From: an uncultured Kiloniellales bacterium
GTDB taxonomy: Bacteria; Pseudomonadota; Alphaproteobacteria; Kiloniellales; JAKSDN01
Assembly: GCA_937974415.1 (NCBI GenBank)
Contig: CALJXB010000108.1
Span: forward strand, 1 to 14,426
Length of the DNA: 14,426 nucleotides
Reading direction: 5' to 3'
Shown here: piece after piece, positions 7,205-14,088 of the stretch
How positions within the stretch are numbered: the first letter of the stretch is position 1
Layout: every line of letters begins with the position of its first letter
Program-made: the position numbers and the translations under genes
The notes under the pieces: generated by a model
Databases searched by the model: none
The model's input: the letters and a program-made list of their open reading frames with translations, nothing else
What the model was told of the DNA's origin: nothing

Positions 7205-8065
7205 CTATCGCCGATGGGGGACGAAGTTGAGGTTGAGATTGCCTTGGCCAGGCGGATTCTGGGTCGAGGTATGAAATGTCGCATGACCGCCGGGCGGCAA
7301 GCTTTCGGTCTCGGCCGCAAAAACCCAGCGTTTGAGCTCGATACCGGTCGGGTCCATCAGCGTCGCCACCAGCGGCGGGACGTCTTGGGTTTCGTCGGTC
7401 GGATTGAAGACCTCTCCCTGAATGACCAGCGATGGCGTGCCGTCCACCTGCTTCCGATCGCTTGTAACGTCCCGCAATTTGAGCTGGATCCGAGGCAGGC
7501 TCGGCAAGGGCGATTCGCTGGCTATCCCGGCCATGGCGTAAAGCGATCTGGTCTCCGGCGCCCAGTCCATGATCTGCTGGCGGCCCAAGGCGACACCAGC
7601 CACCAGCGCCCCGGTGACCAGCGCGAAGAGCAGCCATCCGCCGGCCGATCCGCGCCTGTGCGCCTCGGCGCCGCTAGCGCCCGGTGCGCGCCGAGAGCGG
7701 CGGCGGGCAGTCTCGAACTCGGCTGCGCTGGGTGGCTGGCCGCCGGGCTGATCCACGGTCTCGGCCGGATGAACCGGCAGGTCGTCGGGTGGGCGGCTGC
7801 CGGGCTGATCCACGGTCTCGGCCGGATGAACCGGCAGGTCGTCGGGTGGGCGGCCGCCGGGCTGATCCACGATCTCGGCCGGTTGAACCGGCAGGTCGTC
7901 GGGTGGGCCCTCCGGCGCGGCCGGCGGGTCCTCGGGGGCAACCTCAACGGCCCTGGCGAGCCAGGAATTGCCACAGCGCCCGCAACGCACTTTGCGGCCG
8001 CCGAGGCCAATTGCACTGGCATCGACGAGAAAACTGCTCTCGCAGGACGGGCAGACCAGCTTCAT
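7205..8065 (-). CDS. MJ0042-type zinc-finger, DUF3426-like membrane protein
   Basis: The product has 286 residues and its function is unknown. The start is ATG 8065; the frame runs further upstream, but MKLVCPSCESSF is the standard beginning of this family. The N-terminal zinc ribbon has Cys5-x2-Cys8 and Cys28-x2-Cys31 (MJ0042 motif). A long proline- and acid-rich linker (about 40-115) follows, containing three 19-residue repeats (consensus HPAETVDQPGxRPPDDLPV). Then come a basic stretch (120-138) and one membrane segment (about 142-161). The C-terminal domain (about 190-286) resembles DUF3426, with VIQGEVFNPTDE near its start. By the positive-inside rule the zinc ribbon and linker are cytoplasmic and the C-terminus periplasmic. 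It is divergent from ftsE, an arrangement that recurs in alphaproteobacteria, so a link to division or the envelope is possible but unproven. Confidence 0.88.
   Translation of the reverse strand: MKLVCPSCESSFLVDASAIGLGGRKVRCGRCGNSWLARAVEVAPEDPPAAPEGPPDDLPVQPAEIVDQPGGRPPDDLPVHPAETVDQPGSRPPDDLPVHPAETVDQPGGQPPSAAEFETARRRSRRAPGASGAEAHRRGSAGGWLLFALVTGALVAGVALGRQQIMDWAPETRSLYAMAGIASESPLPSLPRIQLKLRDVTSDRKQVDGTPSLVIQGEVFNPTDETQDVPPLVATLMDPTGIELKRWVFAAETESLPPGGHATFHTSTQNPPGQGNLNLNFVPHRR
7743..7913 (-). repeat. 57-bp tandem repeat, three copies, in the zinc-finger gene
   Basis: Copies begin at 7743, 7800 and 7857 on the + strand (motif CCGGGCTGATCCACG). The first two are nearly identical. The third differs at a few bases and degrades after about 7909. 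Each copy encodes 19 residues of the proline/aspartate-rich cytoplasmic linker. The near-identity of the DNA points to recent duplication or gene-conversion-like homogenisation. Confidence 0.92.
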
Positions 8066-8231
8066 GACAGCGGCGATCCCATGACGGTCCGGTCGGTTTC
8101 TTATAGGTGGGCCAGACAGATAGCGCAAGATAACCCCTCGCCTGCATCGCGCCCGCCGGATGGCGAGATGCTTTACGACTCTGAAGCCCCTGTGCGATGC
8201 TCGCCGGCGATCAATAAAGGATCTTGCCACC

Positions 8232-8933
8232 GTGGTCCGCTTCGAGGAGGTATCGCTACGCTACGACGCGGGTCCGGAAATCCTGAGCCGGGTGTCGTTT
8301 GCACTCGATCCCGGCTCTTTCCATTTCGTCACGGGACCGAGTGGAGCGGGCAAGTCCTCCTTGCTCCGCCTGTTGTTCCTGGGCCTTCAGCCGAGCGACG
8401 GGCGATTCAGTCTTTTCGGCCGTGACGTTGCGGGACTGAACCGCGACGAACGGGCCTTGGTGCGTCGACGCATCGGCGTGGTGTTCCAGGATTTCCGGCT
8501 GCTCGACCACTTGACCGTCGTTGAGAATGTGGCCTTACCGCTGCGTGTCACGGGCCAGAAGGGTCAGAAAATTCATGAGCATGTAACGGAGCTCCTGTCC
8601 TGGGTCGGCCTGGCCGAACAGTTGAATGCCCATCCGCCCACGCTGTCGGGCGGTCAGCAGCAACGCGTGGCCATCGCGCGGGCGGTGATCGCGCGCCCCA
8701 GTTTATTGCTCGCCGACGAGCCGACGGGTAATGTCGACGACCGCCTGGCAGTGCGCCTGCTTTATCTCTTCGAGGAACTGAACAAGCTCGGCACGACCGT
8801 GTTGATCGCTACCCACAATGAATCGCTAGTGGCACGGTTCAGCCATCCGGTGCTGCGCCTGAAGGACGGATCCATGACGTTGGAAAGGGCGGCTTACGCA
8901 ACCTCGTCTTCGACTGCCGGGACCGCTGCCTGA
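8232..8933 (+). CDS. ftsE: Cell division ATP-binding protein FtsE
   Basis: FtsE is the ABC-type ATPase that works with FtsX at the inner face of the membrane. In studied bacteria FtsEX couples ATP hydrolysis to activation of periplasmic peptidoglycan hydrolases and supports divisome assembly. The chosen start is GTG 8232 (MVRFEEVSLRYD), which matches the usual FtsE beginning and has AAAGG at 8216-8220. The longer frame from 8160 adds 24 residues without family character. The 233-residue product shows Walker A GPSGAGKS (35-42), Q-loop Gln86 in VVFQDFRLL, signature LSGGQ (138-142), Walker B LLLADEP (158-164) and the switch His195 in IATHN. All catalytic residues are intact. Its stop is immediately followed by the ftsX ATG. 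Confidence 0.96.
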   Translation: MVRFEEVSLRYDAGPEILSRVSFALDPGSFHFVTGPSGAGKSSLLRLLFLGLQPSDGRFSLFGRDVAGLNRDERALVRRRIGVVFQDFRLLDHLTVVENVALPLRVTGQKGQKIHEHVTELLSWVGLAEQLNAHPPTLSGGQQQRVAIARAVIARPSLLLADEPTGNVDDRLAVRLLYLFEELNKLGTTVLIATHNESLVARFSHPVLRLKDGSMTLERAAYATSSSTAGTAA

Positions 8934-9824
8934 ATGAGACTGACGAGCCGAGAAGTTCCGCTGGATCGCGACGCCTCGGGTCCGTTTTTGCCGTGGATCG
9001 TTGCGGTCATGGTCTATTTGGCATCGCTCGCGGTGGCGGCGGCCTTGCTGGTTCATCAAGTCACCGAGCGTTGGGAGATGAGTCTGGCCGACGGCTTGAC
9101 CATTCAAGTCCCGCCGCCCTCGGAGGAGGACGCCGGTGCGGTTTATTCCGCGCGCGTCGACCAGCTGGTTCGGCTGTTGGGCGAATGGCCGGGCGTTGGC
9201 CAAGCGCGACACCTTGGGCCGGCCGAGGTGTCGGCCTTGCTGGAGCCGTGGTTGGGGGAGGCCGGGGTCTCCCAGGATCTACCGGTACCGGCTCTGATCG
9301 CCGTCGAGCTTGTGCCCGGCGCTGCGTTCGATCTTGCGGCTTTGACGGCCGAGATGCGGGGTGTTGCGCCCGGAGTTCTGGTGGACGACCATCAGAAATG
9401 GCTCGGCGATCTCTTGGTGCTGGGCCAATCGATCAAGATTGGCGCTCTGGTGGTCGTGTTGCTGATCATCGCGTCCGCGGTGACGGCGGTTGTCTTTCTG
9501 ACCCGAACGGGGCTCGCGATCCATCAAAAGGTGATCAGTCTGCTGCATGTCATCGGCGCCCACGACTCCTACATTGCCCGGCAATTTCAGATCCACGCGC
9601 TCAGGCTAGGGCTGGCCGGCGGCCTGTTCGGGCTTTGCCTCGCTGCGGCGACGATCCTCTCGGCCGGAGCCTGGCTCCGGTCGACCGAGAACGAGGTCCT
9701 GCCCGACCTCGCGTTGTCGCTCGGCAGTTGGTCGGTGCTCTTGTTGTTGCCGCCGGCTACGGCGCTGGTGGCCATGGTGACGGCCCGGATTACGGTCCTG
9801 CGCAGCTTGGCGCGCATGCCCTGA
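8934..9824 (+). CDS. ftsX: Cell division protein FtsX
   Basis: FtsX is the membrane partner of FtsE. The product has 296 residues with four predicted membrane segments at about 20-40, 168-190, 223-247 and 264-284. A large periplasmic loop (about 41-167) between the first two is where FtsX proteins contact hydrolase activators such as EnvC or amidase-type enzymes. The segment IHQKVISLLHVIGAHDSYIARQF between TM2 and TM3 is the typical FtsX/MacB-like cytoplasmic region contacting the ATPase. The ATG at 8934 directly abuts the ftsE stop (TGAATG) and lacks a strong Shine-Dalgarno, so translation is probably coupled to ftsE. Sequence similarity in this family is low in alphaproteobacteria. The call rests on topology plus position after ftsE. 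Confidence 0.92.
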   Translation: MRLTSREVPLDRDASGPFLPWIVAVMVYLASLAVAAALLVHQVTERWEMSLADGLTIQVPPPSEEDAGAVYSARVDQLVRLLGEWPGVGQARHLGPAEVSALLEPWLGEAGVSQDLPVPALIAVELVPGAAFDLAALTAEMRGVAPGVLVDDHQKWLGDLLVLGQSIKIGALVVVLLIIASAVTAVVFLTRTGLAIHQKVISLLHVIGAHDSYIARQFQIHALRLGLAGGLFGLCLAAATILSAGAWLRSTENEVLPDLALSLGSWSVLLLLPPATALVAMVTARITVLRSLARMP

Positions 9825-9855
9825 AACCCTTGTTGAATGGTCGATTAGAGAGGTT

Positions 9856-10464
9856 ATGGCTGCGACGTCCTCCAGGCGCCTCCTGGCCCGGCTTCTCTCC
9901 ATTGTAATCCTGTGCTTGGTGCTTTGGACGGCGGGGTTGGTGTGGTTCGCTACCAGCCTGCCCACCACGGTGGCGGATCCCGCACGGCGAACCGATGCCG
10001 TCGTCGTCTTGACCGGTGGTACCGGCCGCCTGCGCCAGGGTTTCGAGCTGCTCGAGCAGGACCGAGCCCAGGAGCTGTTCATCTCGGGTGTCGGCCGTGG
10101 CGTGAAGGTGGACGAACTCTTGCGCATCGACCAAATCGCGCCCCCGGAGCTCGTGTGCTGCGTCGTGCTCGGCTACAAGGCCGGCGACACCCGAGGCAAC
10201 GCCTTGGAGACGGCAGCCTGGATGGCGGCTCAGGGCTTCGAGTCGCTACGCCTGGTGACCGCGACCTATCACATGCCACGCTCGCTGTTGGAGTTCCGCG
10301 CCGCGATGCCGGGAACGGAGATTCTGCCCCACCCGGTCTTCAGCCGTAACTTCAGGCAGGCGGATTGGTGGCAATGGCCCGGTAGCACCCTTTTGTTGGC
10401 CAAGGAATTCAACAAGTTCCTGCTGGCCTGGGCGCGCAGCCGGCTGCTCGACGGCGCGCCATGA
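9856..10464 (+). CDS. YdcF-like DUF218 envelope protein
   Basis: This is a DUF218 (YdcF/SanA/ElyC type) protein of 202 residues. An N-terminal membrane anchor at about 11-33 is followed by a Rossmann-like domain, presumably periplasmic. It begins with TDAVVVLTGGTGRLRQG (46-62) and carries the family's GDTRGNALETA segment (110-120) and VTATYHMPRS (134-143). ElyC and SanA, members of the same family in E. coli, affect peptidoglycan and envelope integrity. The biochemical activity of this branch is not known. The start ATG 9856 follows GAGAGG (9848-9853) closely. The stop overlaps the plsC start by 4 bp (ATGA), and ftsX lies 31 bp upstream, so all four genes ftsE-ftsX-ydcF-plsC probably share a transcript. 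Confidence 0.88.
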   Translation: MAATSSRRLLARLLSIVILCLVLWTAGLVWFATSLPTTVADPARRTDAVVVLTGGTGRLRQGFELLEQDRAQELFISGVGRGVKVDELLRIDQIAPPELVCCVVLGYKAGDTRGNALETAAWMAAQGFESLRLVTATYHMPRSLLEFRAAMPGTEILPHPVFSRNFRQADWWQWPGSTLLLAKEFNKFLLAWARSRLLDGAP

Positions 10465-11177
10465 CGGTCTTTCGCTCCCTCTTGTTCAATTTGGTGTTTT
10501 TCGGCACCGGTGCGGTGTTTCTGAGCTTGGCGCTGCCCGCCTTGCTGTTGCCGCGGCGGGTCACGATCGTCGTCGGGAGGTTGTGGTTTCCTTTCGTGCT
10601 AGGAGCCTTGCGTCTTATCTGCGGCGTCAGCTACGAGATTCGCGGGCGGGAGAACATTCCCGCCACACCTGCGATCATAGCGGCCAAGCACCAGTCGGCC
10701 TGGGACACCCTCGTCTTTCAAACTTTCATCGACGACGGCGCCTATGTGATCAAGCGGGAGCTGACCCGGATCCCGGTCTACGGCTGGATGCTGATCAAGG
10801 CCGAGATGGTGCCGGTCGACCGGGCGGCTGGCGCCAAGGCGCTGCGGACCATGGTCAAGACCGCGCATTCGCGCCTGGCAGACGGTCGCCACATCGTGAT
10901 TTTTCCAGAAGGCACCCGCACCGCGCCGGGCGAACGCCGGGATTATCATCCCGGGGTCGCGGCGCTCTATAGCCAACTCGACGTCCCGGTGGTTCCCGTG
11001 GCGCTCAACTCCGGCCTGTTTTGGCCGCGGCGCGCCTTCCTCAAGCGCCCGGGGCATATCGTCGTGGAAATTCTGCCGCCGATTCCCACGGGCTTGCCGC
11101 GCCGCGAATTCATGGCGCAACTGCAGTCCGCGATCGAGGACGCCAGCGACCGCCTGTGCGCGATTGACTGCGCTTGA
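10461..11177 (+). CDS. plsC: 1-acyl-sn-glycerol-3-phosphate acyltransferase
   Basis: PlsC acylates lysophosphatidic acid to phosphatidic acid at the inner membrane, the entry to phospholipid synthesis. The 238-residue product has a hydrophobic N-terminal region (about 8-52), then the acyltransferase motifs: I, HQSAWD (77-82, His77 and Asp82 of the HX4D catalytic dyad); II, TRIPVYGWML (102-111); III, FPEGTR (148-153), binding the glycerol phosphate; and IV, around VPVALNSGLFW (about 173-184). The length is normal. The ATG overlaps the preceding stop (ATGA), which indicates coupling. Homologues with lysophospholipid or ornithine-lipid specificity exist (for example OlsA), so exact substrate preference is inferred. 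It is the last gene of the ftsEX cluster. Confidence 0.92.
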   Translation: MTVFRSLLFNLVFFGTGAVFLSLALPALLLPRRVTIVVGRLWFPFVLGALRLICGVSYEIRGRENIPATPAIIAAKHQSAWDTLVFQTFIDDGAYVIKRELTRIPVYGWMLIKAEMVPVDRAAGAKALRTMVKTAHSRLADGRHIVIFPEGTRTAPGERRDYHPGVAALYSQLDVPVVPVALNSGLFWPRRAFLKRPGHIVVEILPPIPTGLPRREFMAQLQSAIEDASDRLCAIDCA

Positions 11178-11215
11178 TTGGCCGGATTGGGCTGGGAGTC
11201 CGCGTCCTCCTCTCT

Positions 11216-11236
11216 TGTGGATAAACTTGTGGGTGA
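11216..11236 (-). promoter_or_regulatory. DnaA box (perfect) plus a weaker neighbour, upstream of nrdJ
   Basis: TGTGGATAA at 11216-11224 is the complement of TTATCCACA, identical to the strongest E. coli oriC DnaA boxes. Twelve bases further (11228-11236) TGTGGGTGA matches at seven of nine positions in the same orientation. The pair lies in the plsC-nrdJ gap, about 100 bp upstream of the predicted nrdJ -35 element. DnaA control of ribonucleotide reductase genes is established for E. coli nrdAB. The role here is inferred from sequence and position. Confidence 0.55.
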
Positions 11237-11301
11237 ACGTCGTCCCGCGCAGCTGGCCGGCCAAGTTCGCAAGGGGACGGCCGTGGGCGTGCCGCTACCG
11301 A

Positions 11302-11316
11302 GAACGAATATGGAAC
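11302..11316 (+). promoter_or_regulatory. LexA-type SOS operator upstream of nrdJ
   Basis: The sequence is GAAC (11302-11305), seven bases, GAAC (11313-11316). This exactly matches the direct-repeat LexA site described for alphaproteobacteria (GTTC-N7-GTTC on the other strand). A third, degenerate half-site GACC (11324-11327) follows at the same 11-bp phase and overlaps the proposed -35 element. Bound LexA would block that promoter, so nrdJ is predicted to be SOS-inducible. No lexA gene is in the window. Confidence 0.65.
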
Positions 11317-11321
11317 ATTCA

Positions 11322-11350
11322 TTGACCGCAGGGGCTTTGACCGGTATTCT
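11322..11350 (+). promoter_or_regulatory. Predicted sigma-70-type promoter of nrdJ
   Basis: TTGACC (11322-11327) and TATTCT (11345-11350) are separated by 17 bp, the optimal spacing. They match the TTGACA/TATAAT consensus at five and four positions. Transcription would begin near 11357 and leave a leader of about 89 nt before the nrdJ ATG. A second TTGACC at 11337-11342 has no well-spaced -10 partner. Confidence 0.55.
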
Positions 11351-11374
11351 GACTTGGTGGCACCGTATCTTTTC

Positions 11375-11415
11375 CGGCGGTTAAGCGATTTAGGCGTATC
11401 TTCGCTCAACCGCTG
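11375..11415 (+). promoter_or_regulatory. Strong stem-loop in the predicted nrdJ 5' leader
   Basis: GCGGTTAAGCGA (11377-11388) pairs with TCGCTCAACCGC (11402-11413) at 11 of 12 positions around a 13-nt loop. A G-U and a C-G pair extend the base to 11375/11415. It ends 30 bases before the nrdJ start. No T-run follows, so it is not an intrinsic terminator of plsC. It could be an RNA leader element or a palindromic protein site. I see no B12-box sequence, so it is not called a cobalamin riboswitch. Confidence 0.55.
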
Positions 11416-11445
11416 TCGCGTGAGGCGAGTCGCAGGGCCAGGAAA

Positions 11446-13854
11446 ATGTCGCAGATTTCGGCCATATCCCAGCGAATATGGGACGCCAAGTACCGCTTCA
11501 AGACGGACGCCGGCGATCCTGTGGACAAAACCGTCGAGGACAGCTGGCATCGGGTCGCCGCGACCCTGGCGAAGCCGGAAAGGGAGCAGGCCTCATGGGC
11601 CGGCCGCTTTGCCGAGGCGCTGGCGGATTTCCGCTTCATTCCGGCCGGCCGGATTCTCGCCGGGGCGGGGACCGACCGCCGGGTGACGCTGTTCAACTGT
11701 TTTGTCATGGGCCGCATCCCGGACGACATGGGCGGCATTTTCGAGAACCTCAAGGAGGCGGCGCTCACCCTGCAGCAGGGCGGGGGCATCGGCTACGACT
11801 TCTCGACCCTCAGGCCCAAGGGCGCCATGGTCCACGGGGTGGGGGCGGACGCCTCCGGCCCTTTGAGTTTCATGCACGTCTGGGACGCCATGTGCCGCAC
11901 CATCATGAGCGCCGGCTCGCGCCGGGGCGCCATGATGGGCACCCTGCGCTGCGACCATCCGGACATCGAGGACTTCATTGCGGCCAAGGAGAACCCCGAG
12001 CGCCTGCGCATGTTCAACCTCTCGGTACTGGTCACCGACGCCTTCATGCAGGCGGTCAAGGAGGACGCGCCCTGGGAGCTTTCGTTCGGCGGCGCCACCT
12101 ACCGCGTGGTCCCGGCTCGCGAGCTGTTCGACCGCATCATGCGGGCCACCTACGCCTATGCCGAGCCCGGGGTCATCTTCATCGACCGAATCAATCAGCG
12201 GAACAACCTCCATTACTGCGAGGAGATCCAGGCCACCAATCCCTGCGGCGAGCAGCCTTTGCCGCCCTACGGCGCCTGCCTGCTGGGGTCGATCAACCTG
12301 GCGAAACTGGTCGAGCGGCCGTTCGAGGCCGATGCCCGGTTGGATCTGGCGGCGCTGGAGGCCCTGGCGCCGGTTGCCGTGCGCATGCTGGACAATGCCA
12401 TCGACATATCGCGCTTTCCCTTACCGGCGCAGAAGCACGAGGCGCTGGCCAAGCGTCGCATCGGCCTCGGCATCACCGGATTGGCCGACGCTCTGATCAT
12501 GTGCGGCGTGCGTTACGGCAGCGCCGAGGCGGTGGAGCTGACCGAGACCTGGATGCGGTCGCTGCAACATGCGGCCTACGGCGCCTCGATAGACCTGGCG
12601 CGCGAGAAGGGCGCGTTTCCTCTGTTCGACCGGGACGCCTATCTCGAAGGCGAGTCCGTTAAGGGCCTCGACCGCGAGCTGCGCGATGCCATCGCCGAGC
12701 ACGGCATCCGCAACGCACTGGTCACCTCGGTCGCGCCGACCGGCACCATCTCCCTCTTCGCCGACAACGTCTCGTCGGGGCTGGAGCCGGTCTTCGCCTT
12801 CACGGCCCAGCGGGCGATCCTGCAGCCCGACGGCAGCCGCGAGTTCGAAGAGGTGAGCGACTATGCCTATCGCCTGTTCCGCCGTGTGAAGGGCGAAGAG
12901 GCCGATCTCACGCCGGCCTTCGTCGATACCCAGAGCCTGGAGCCCTCGGCCCACGTGGTCATGCAGGCTGCGGTCCAGAAGTTTGTCGACAGCTCGGTCT
13001 CCAAGACCATCAACCTGCCGGAGGACATCACCTTCGAAGCTTTCCGCGACGTCTACCTGCAGGCCTACGATCTCGGCTGCAAGGGTTGCACCACCTACCG
13101 CCCCAACCCGGTCACCGGGGCCGTGCTCGAAGCGCGCAGCCAGGTGCCGGAAACGGCCCCGCTCGAGCCCCAGGCCAAGGTGGCATCCGCTGCGCCGGTT
13201 GCCCCGCCTCATGAGGAAGAGGTGCCGGAAGCGCCGCCGCCGCCGCTGCGCGCCGACGCGGAAGCCAGCGTGGAGCACGACGATGCGGGCGGCCCGGGCG
13301 GCATCGTCTACATGACGCAGCCGCTGGCCCGGCCGGAGGCCTTGCCGGGGCGAACCTACAAGCTGCGCTGGCCGGAGAGCGACCATGCCATCTACATCAC
13401 CCTGAACGACGTGGTGCAGGACGGGCGCCGGCGGCCCTTCGAGATCTTCATCAACTCCAAGAACATGGAGCACTACGCCTGGACCCTGGCGCTGACCCGC
13501 ATGATCAGCGCCGTGTTCCGGCGCGGCGGCGACGTTTCCTTCGTGGTCGAGGAACTGAAGGCGGTGTTCGACCCGCGCGGCGGCGCCTGGCTCGGCGGGC
13601 GTTATGTGCCCTCGCTGCTGGCCGCCATCGGCGATGTCATAGAGCGCCACATGATCGACATTGGGTTCCTGCCTGCCGACGAGGACCGGCTGCAAGCGGA
13701 GCCTCGGCGCGCCGTCGCTGGCGAGCCGGACCCCTCGCCGGGCCACCCGAGCCATCGTGCTCTGCGCCAGTGCCCGAAGTGCGGCGGCGCCGCCTTGATC
13801 CATCAGGAAGGCTGCGACCTCTGCATGGCCTGCGGCTATTCGCGCTGCTCCTAA
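11446..13854 (+). CDS. nrdJ: Adenosylcobalamin-dependent (class II) ribonucleotide reductase
   Basis: NrdJ reduces ribonucleotides to deoxyribonucleotides using a thiyl radical made from adenosylcobalamin, without oxygen or a second subunit. The 802-residue product matches the bacterial type (TIGR02504). It has an N-terminal redox cysteine in FNCFVMGR (Cys85), the active-site NPCGE (265-269: Asn265, Cys267 as radical cysteine, Glu269), and PTGTISLFADNVSSGLEPVF, the phosphate-binding loop region, around 427-446. A CKGCTTYRPN motif lies near 545. A proline- and acid-rich linker (about 563-623) separates the barrel from a TSCPD-like domain (about 625-745) and a C-terminal zinc-ribbon or redox tail with Cys776, 779, 790, 793, 796 and 801. 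It is shorter than the roughly 1,200-residue forms found in many alphaproteobacteria. The start ATG 11446 has AGGA/AGGG just upstream. It stands alone, with its own regulatory region. Confidence 0.95.
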   Translation: MSQISAISQRIWDAKYRFKTDAGDPVDKTVEDSWHRVAATLAKPEREQASWAGRFAEALADFRFIPAGRILAGAGTDRRVTLFNCFVMGRIPDDMGGIFENLKEAALTLQQGGGIGYDFSTLRPKGAMVHGVGADASGPLSFMHVWDAMCRTIMSAGSRRGAMMGTLRCDHPDIEDFIAAKENPERLRMFNLSVLVTDAFMQAVKEDAPWELSFGGATYRVVPARELFDRIMRATYAYAEPGVIFIDRINQRNNLHYCEEIQATNPCGEQPLPPYGACLLGSINLAKLVERPFEADARLDLAALEALAPVAVRMLDNAIDISRFPLPAQKHEALAKRRIGLGITGLADALIMCGVRYGSAEAVELTETWMRSLQHAAYGASIDLAREKGAFPLFDRDAYLEGESVKGLDRELRDAIAEHGIRNALVTSVAPTGTISLFADNVSSGLEPVFAFTAQRAILQPDGSREFEEVSDYAYRLFRRVKGEEADLTPAFVDTQSLEPSAHVVMQAAVQKFVDSSVSKTINLPEDITFEAFRDVYLQAYDLGCKGCTTYRPNPVTGAVLEARSQVPETAPLEPQAKVASAAPVAPPHEEEVPEAPPPPLRADAEASVEHDDAGGPGGIVYMTQPLARPEALPGRTYKLRWPESDHAIYITLNDVVQDGRRRPFEIFINSKNMEHYAWTLALTRMISAVFRRGGDVSFVVEELKAVFDPRGGAWLGGRYVPSLLAAIGDVIERHMIDIGFLPADEDRLQAEPRRAVAGEPDPSPGHPSHRALRQCPKCGGAALIHQEGCDLCMACGYSRCS

Positions 13855-13955
13855 AGGAAATCCAACGCTTCGATGCGAGACGCCGGCCGGCGCTAGGCTG
13901 GGCCAGAGCGCATTCGACGTGTTGCCGCCACTTGATCGAACCGTTACGGTATCCA

Positions 13956-13973
13956 GCGTCACAAAACGGTCAT
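13956..13973 (+). promoter_or_regulatory. Pho-box-like site upstream of phnD
   Basis: GCGTCAC-AAAA-CGGTCAT fits the PhoB binding pattern of two 7-bp repeats (consensus CTGTCAT) separated by an A-rich 4-bp spacer. The second repeat matches six of seven and the first four or five. It lies 115 bp before the start of a phosphonate/phosphate-type binding protein, a typical PhoB target. No good -10 element sits at the expected distance downstream, which lowers confidence. Confidence 0.5.
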
Positions 13974-14006
13974 AAGACCTGAGGGCGGCGGCGGAGGGAC
14001 AGTGCT

Positions 14007-14035
14007 TTCGACCTTTGACGCCCGTGCCGGTCGAA
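14007..14035. promoter_or_regulatory. Inverted repeat in the phnD upstream region
   Basis: TTCGACC (14007-14013) and GGTCGAA (14029-14035) are perfect inverted 7-mers around 15 bases. They lie between the Pho-box-like site and an AT-rich patch (TTTAAAATTAA, 14047-14057) that could hold a -10 element. This could be an operator or a leader hairpin. No known regulator is recognised from the half-site. Confidence 0.35.
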
Positions 14036-14088
14036 GATCGTCGCGGTTTAAAATTAAGAACGACACAGGGATCATGGGAGGCATCAGC

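Noticed and set aside
8066..8231. Promoter elements for ftsE and the divergent zinc-finger gene
   Set aside because: A promoter is expected here, but no -35/-10 pair with acceptable spacing stood out on either strand, so none is called.
11178..11384. Short frame in the plsC-nrdJ gap (68 codons from TTG, or 24 from ATG 11310) as a small gene or leader peptide
   Set aside because: It has no ribosome site. The predicted promoter would start transcription inside it, and the region is better explained by the LexA, DnaA and promoter elements.
11357..11445. Cobalamin riboswitch in front of nrdJ
   Set aside because: The predicted leader is only about 89 nt, and I see no B12-box sequence. The hairpin alone does not support it.
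13881..13892. CGCCGGCCGGCG palindrome after nrdJ as an intrinsic terminator
   Set aside because: There is no loop and no following T-run. The termination mechanism for nrdJ stays unknown.
12421..13962. 513-codon open frame on the - strand across nrdJ
   Set aside because: It is antisense to nrdJ, which is intact with all active-site residues. The translated sequence is shadow-like.
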